In this document: positions 61,530 through 64,000 of the stretch, piece after piece
Numbering within the stretch: position 1 is the stretch's first letter
Layout of the letters: the number at the start of each line of letters is the position of its first letter
Assembly: GCF_031456545.1 (NCBI RefSeq)
Contig: NZ_JAVDUV010000001.1
Span: forward strand, 1 to 64,000
Direction: 5' to 3'
From: Agromyces sp. 3263
GTDB taxonomy: Bacteria; Actinomycetota; Actinomycetes; Actinomycetales; Microbacteriaceae
Length of the DNA stretch: 64,000 bases
Made by a program: the position numbers and the translations under genes
Notes under the pieces: model-generated
Told to the model about the DNA's origin: nothing
What the model saw: only the letters and a program-made list of their open reading frames with translations
Database searches by the model: none

Positions 61530-62432
61530 GTGCGCGTGCTCATCGCCGGTGCGTCCGGCTTCATCGGAACCGCGCTGATCGAGCGATTGCACGCCGACGG
61601 GCACGAGATCGTGCGTCTCGTGCGACGACGCGCCCAGGGCGCCGACGAGGCGACCTGGTCACCGGCCGCGGGCATCATCGACTTCACCGTCATGGATCGC
61701 GTGGACGCCGTCGTGAACCTGTCCGGCGCGTCACTCGCCCGGCTGCCGTGGACGAAGACGTACCGCGGCGAGATCAACGACTCGCGCGTGACCGCCACGC
61801 GCACCCTCGCGGACGCGATGCGGAAGGCGCGCCGGCCCCCGGCAGTGTTCCTGAGCGCCTCGGCGGTGGGTTTCTACGGCGATCGGCCCGGCGAGCTCCT
61901 CACCGAGTTCTCGAGCGCGGGCACTGGATTCCTCGCCGACGTCGTGTCGCGCTGGGAGAGCGCCGCGGCCCTCGCACCGCACGAGACCCGGTCGGTCGTC
62001 TTCCGCACGGGCATCGTCGTGGGTGAGGGCGGGGCCATGCAGCGGGTGGGCACCCTCACCCGATTCGGGCTCTCGGGGCGCCTGGGCACCGGAGGCCAGC
62101 ACTGGCCGTGGATCGGCCTGACCGACGAGGTGGGGGCGATCGTGCACCTGCTCGAGTCCAGGCTGTCGGGCGCGGTGAACCTCGTCGGCCCGACGCCGGC
62201 GACGGCCGACCGCGTGATGGCCGCGATGGCCGAGCGGATGCACCGGCCCTACACCTTCACCGTGCCGGAGCGAATGCTCGAGCTGGCGCTCGGCCGGGCC
62301 GCCGACGAACTGCTGCTGTCGAGCCAGAAGGTGCGCCCGCAGCGGCTCATCGACGACGGATACCGCTTCGAGCACGTCACGATCGAGTCGGCGCTCGACG
62401 CGATGCTCAGCGCTCCGCGCGCTCGAGCGTGA
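61530..62432 (+). CDS. TIGR01777-family NAD(P)-dependent epimerase
   Basis: 300 residues; Rossmann GASGFIG at residues 7-13, NLSGASLARLPWT, SASAVGFYGD, and a C-terminal DUF1731 segment (LLSSQKVRPQRLIDDGYRFEH). Substrate unknown. GTG start. The 3' end overlaps the convergent membrane gene by 26 bp. Confidence 0.88.
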   Translation: MRVLIAGASGFIGTALIERLHADGHEIVRLVRRRAQGADEATWSPAAGIIDFTVMDRVDAVVNLSGASLARLPWTKTYRGEINDSRVTATRTLADAMRKARRPPAVFLSASAVGFYGDRPGELLTEFSSAGTGFLADVVSRWESAAALAPHETRSVVFRTGIVVGEGGAMQRVGTLTRFGLSGRLGTGGQHWPWIGLTDEVGAIVHLLESRLSGAVNLVGPTPATADRVMAAMAERMHRPYTFTVPERMLELALGRAADELLLSSQKVRPQRLIDDGYRFEHVTIESALDAMLSAPRARA

Positions 62433-62847
62433 TCGCGCGCCGCACGGCGCCCCGCGCCCTGCGGCGGTCGCCGGCCGCGTCGTAGGCGAGCCCCAGCCGG
62501 AGCCAGGCCCGCCAGGAGTCGGGCGCCGCCTCTGCGGCGTCGCGGAACGCCGGGAACGCGGCATCCGCTGCCGACCGCTCGGGTCGGCCGCTGGGCTTGA
62601 CCGGGATCTCCAGCTCGAGCCCGCCCTCGTCCTCCAGCCGTCGCATGAGCGCCTGCGACCGCACCCCGAACAAGATCTCCCGCCAGAGCGCCCAGGCGGC
62701 GATGACCGGCAGCACGATGAGCGCGAGCCCGATGCCTACCGCGACGGGCTCCCCGGTGGCCATGAACTGCACGGCGCGCCAGCCCACCAGCACCACGTAC
62801 AGCGCGAGGAGGACGGCCATCAGGATGGCGCCGGCCTTGCTCGTCAT
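62407..62847 (-). CDS. membrane protein with TPR-like C-terminus
   Basis: 146 residues: two membrane helices (AILMAVLLALYVVLVGWRAV and VAVGIGLALIVLPVIAAWAL), then a cytoplasmic stretch ending in one TPR-like repeat (SWRAWLRLGLAYDAAGDRRRAR). ATG overlaps the dapB stop (ATGA). Found after dapB in relatives as far as I recall; no known function. Confidence 0.7.
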   Translation of the reverse strand: MTSKAGAILMAVLLALYVVLVGWRAVQFMATGEPVAVGIGLALIVLPVIAAWALWREILFGVRSQALMRRLEDEGGLELEIPVKPSGRPERSAADAAFPAFRDAAEAAPDSWRAWLRLGLAYDAAGDRRRARGAVRRAITLERAER

Positions 62848-63593
62848 GAGGGGTCGGGCAGGCCGAGGTCGAGCAGCGCGTCGAGGCCGACGACGACTCC
62901 GGATGCCGCGGGCGCGCGTCGCAGCGCCAGCAGGATGCCCTGCTCGTAGGCCGAGGCCGACACCGTGGAATGGGCGATCGTCAGCGTCTCGCCCTCGCCG
63001 CCGAGCACCACCCGCTGCTCGGCGAGCACGCCCGACAGCCGGAGGCTGTGGACCGGGATCCCGGAGACGAGCTGGCCGCGGGCGCGCTGGTCGGCGTGGG
63101 GCGCGGCGACGGGGCCGACCTCGGCGCGCGCCCGGCCGATGAGCTCGGCCGTGCGCACGGCGGTACCCGACGGCGAGTCCACCTTGCCGGCGTGGTGCGC
63201 CTCGACGATCTCGATGGAATCGAAGAAGCGGGCCGCGAGCGCCGCGAAGGCGGTGCCGAGGACGCTGCCGATCGAGAAGTTCGGGATGAAGAGCACGGCG
63301 CCGGCGTCGTCGTGGCCGCGCACGAACCGGGCGATCTCGGCGATGCGGTCGCTCGACCACCCCGAGGTGCCGACCACGATGGGGATGCCCGCGCCGGTCG
63401 CGAACTCGACGATCCCCGCGCTCGCGGCGGGGTGCGTGACGTCGAGGGCGACGTCGGCGCCGAGCATCTCGTCGAGGTCCGACCGCGAATCGAGCGCGGC
63501 GTGCAGTTCGAGGTCGTCGGATGCCTCGATGAGCTCGATCGCCAGACGCCCCATCTTGCCCGTGGCTCCGGCCACGGCGACCCGTATCGTCAC
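62844..63593 (-). CDS. dapB: 4-hydroxy-tetrahydrodipicolinate reductase
   Basis: 249 residues; NAD(P) motif VAGATGKMG, and the signature EAHHAGKVDSPSGTA with catalytic His and Lys (about residue 135). GTG 63593, 6 nt after TAGGGT (63605-63600): leaderless. Works after DapA (56.6 kb) in DAP synthesis. Confidence 0.95.
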   Translation of the reverse strand: MTIRVAVAGATGKMGRLAIELIEASDDLELHAALDSRSDLDEMLGADVALDVTHPAASAGIVEFATGAGIPIVVGTSGWSSDRIAEIARFVRGHDDAGAVLFIPNFSIGSVLGTAFAALAARFFDSIEIVEAHHAGKVDSPSGTAVRTAELIGRARAEVGPVAAPHADQRARGQLVSGIPVHSLRLSGVLAEQRVVLGGEGETLTIAHSTVSASAYEQGILLALRRAPAASGVVVGLDALLDLGLPDPS

Positions 63594-63655
63594 CGCTTCA
63601 CCCTACCAATCGCGTGACGACGAGCTCGCGTCCGCCCGCGTCTAGGCTGGACGGC

Positions 63656-64000
63656 ATGCGGTTCCGAGCGGTCGACGTCACGGGCGCCGAGGCGCTCTCC
63701 CTGCTGGATGCGTACTTCGCGGAGCGTGCCGCGGGCTTCCCCGCCGAGCAGGGCGAATACCGTCCGACCTACCCGGTCGCCGAGCAGTTCACCCCGCCGG
63801 CCGGCGTGTTCCTCGTCGTCGAGGATGATCGCGACGACCGGGCCGAGGTGATCGGATGCGGCGGCGTGCGGCGCATCGACTCCCGCCCCGGATCGGACGA
63901 GCCCCGCTTCGAGGTGAAGCACCTCTGGCTCGCGCCGGCCGCCCGTGGTCGTGGAGCGGGCCGGCGTCTCCTCGACGAGCTCGAGCGTCGCGCCGTGGCC
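63656..64000 (+). CDS. GNAT-family N-acetyltransferase, cut by the window edge
   Basis: The reading frame starts at ATG 63656 (MRFRAVDVTGAEALSLLDAY), 7 nt after TAGGCT (63643-63648), and is open to the last base. The acetyl-CoA loop LAPAARGRGAGRRLLDELE near residue 100 marks it as GNAT. It diverges from dapB across 62 bp. Confidence 0.8.
   Translation, partial: MRFRAVDVTGAEALSLLDAYFAERAAGFPAEQGEYRPTYPVAEQFTPPAGVFLVVEDDRDDRAEVIGCGGVRRIDSRPGSDEPRFEVKHLWLAPAARGRGAGRRLLDELERRAVA

Overview
The window is about 64 kb of very GC-rich (about 70 %) actinobacterial chromosome. Gene order, GTG starts, the rRNA-leader element at the left edge and the protein sequences point to the family Microbacteriaceae (Agromyces/Microbacterium/Leifsonia-like). 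This placement is an inference from pattern recognition, not a database search. It is mostly a conserved core region. I see no tRNA, rRNA gene body, IS element, prophage or CRISPR array; the 16S gene should begin just beyond base 1 on the minus strand.

Left third (1-24 kb). Reading the minus strand from right to left the backbone is infC-rpmI-rplT, an rRNA methyltransferase, pheS-pheT, argC-J-B-D-F-H, a 3-methyladenine DNA glycosylase, tyrS, then the promoter and leader of an rRNA operon. This is the usual actinobacterial order. Interpolated in it are a flavin disulfide reductase, a four-gene polar amino-acid (glutamate-type) ABC transporter, a secreted pectate lyase with a LacI-type operator plus a nucleotide-sugar-type dehydrogenase, and a SatD-like/membrane protein pair behind three 28-bp-spaced repeats. 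The arg operon is preceded by a leaderless 35-codon ORF with nine arginine codons and a hairpin, a candidate transcription/translation attenuator.

Middle (24-41 kb). A DUF1844 gene diverges from infC. Then come nei-lhr (DNA repair), a PLP decarboxylase, an SseB-domain protein, priA/hisA-hisH-hisB-hisC, and an SOS divergon of lexA and a LysM cell-envelope gene with LexA-like boxes inside both promoters. A hydrolase and metF-metE follow.

Right third (41-64 kb). This is the well known block hflX / methyltransferase / dapF-miaA-miaB-recX-recA-DUF3046-clgR-cinA-pgsA-ftsK, followed by a GNAT enzyme, RNase J, dapA, an AbiEi/DUF559-type protein, folA-thyA, a membrane thioredoxin/DUF4395 pair, an OsmC protein, a TIGR01777 epimerase, dapB with a small membrane protein, and a GNAT gene cut by the right edge.

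How the genes work together: the window supplies arginine, histidine, methionine, lysine/diaminopimelate and folate/dTMP biosynthesis, translation factors (IF3, L20, L35, Phe- and Tyr-tRNA synthetases, tRNA and rRNA modification) and DNA repair with its SOS control (lexA, recA, recX, LysM). Two global signals stand out: at least 17 genes start 6-8 nt after a TANNNT -10 box (leaderless transcripts), and the 9-mer GGATGCCGC occurs about 40 times over both strands where composition predicts about two. No clearly novel multi-gene system (defence, secondary metabolism) is visible; the most novel-looking items are regulatory.
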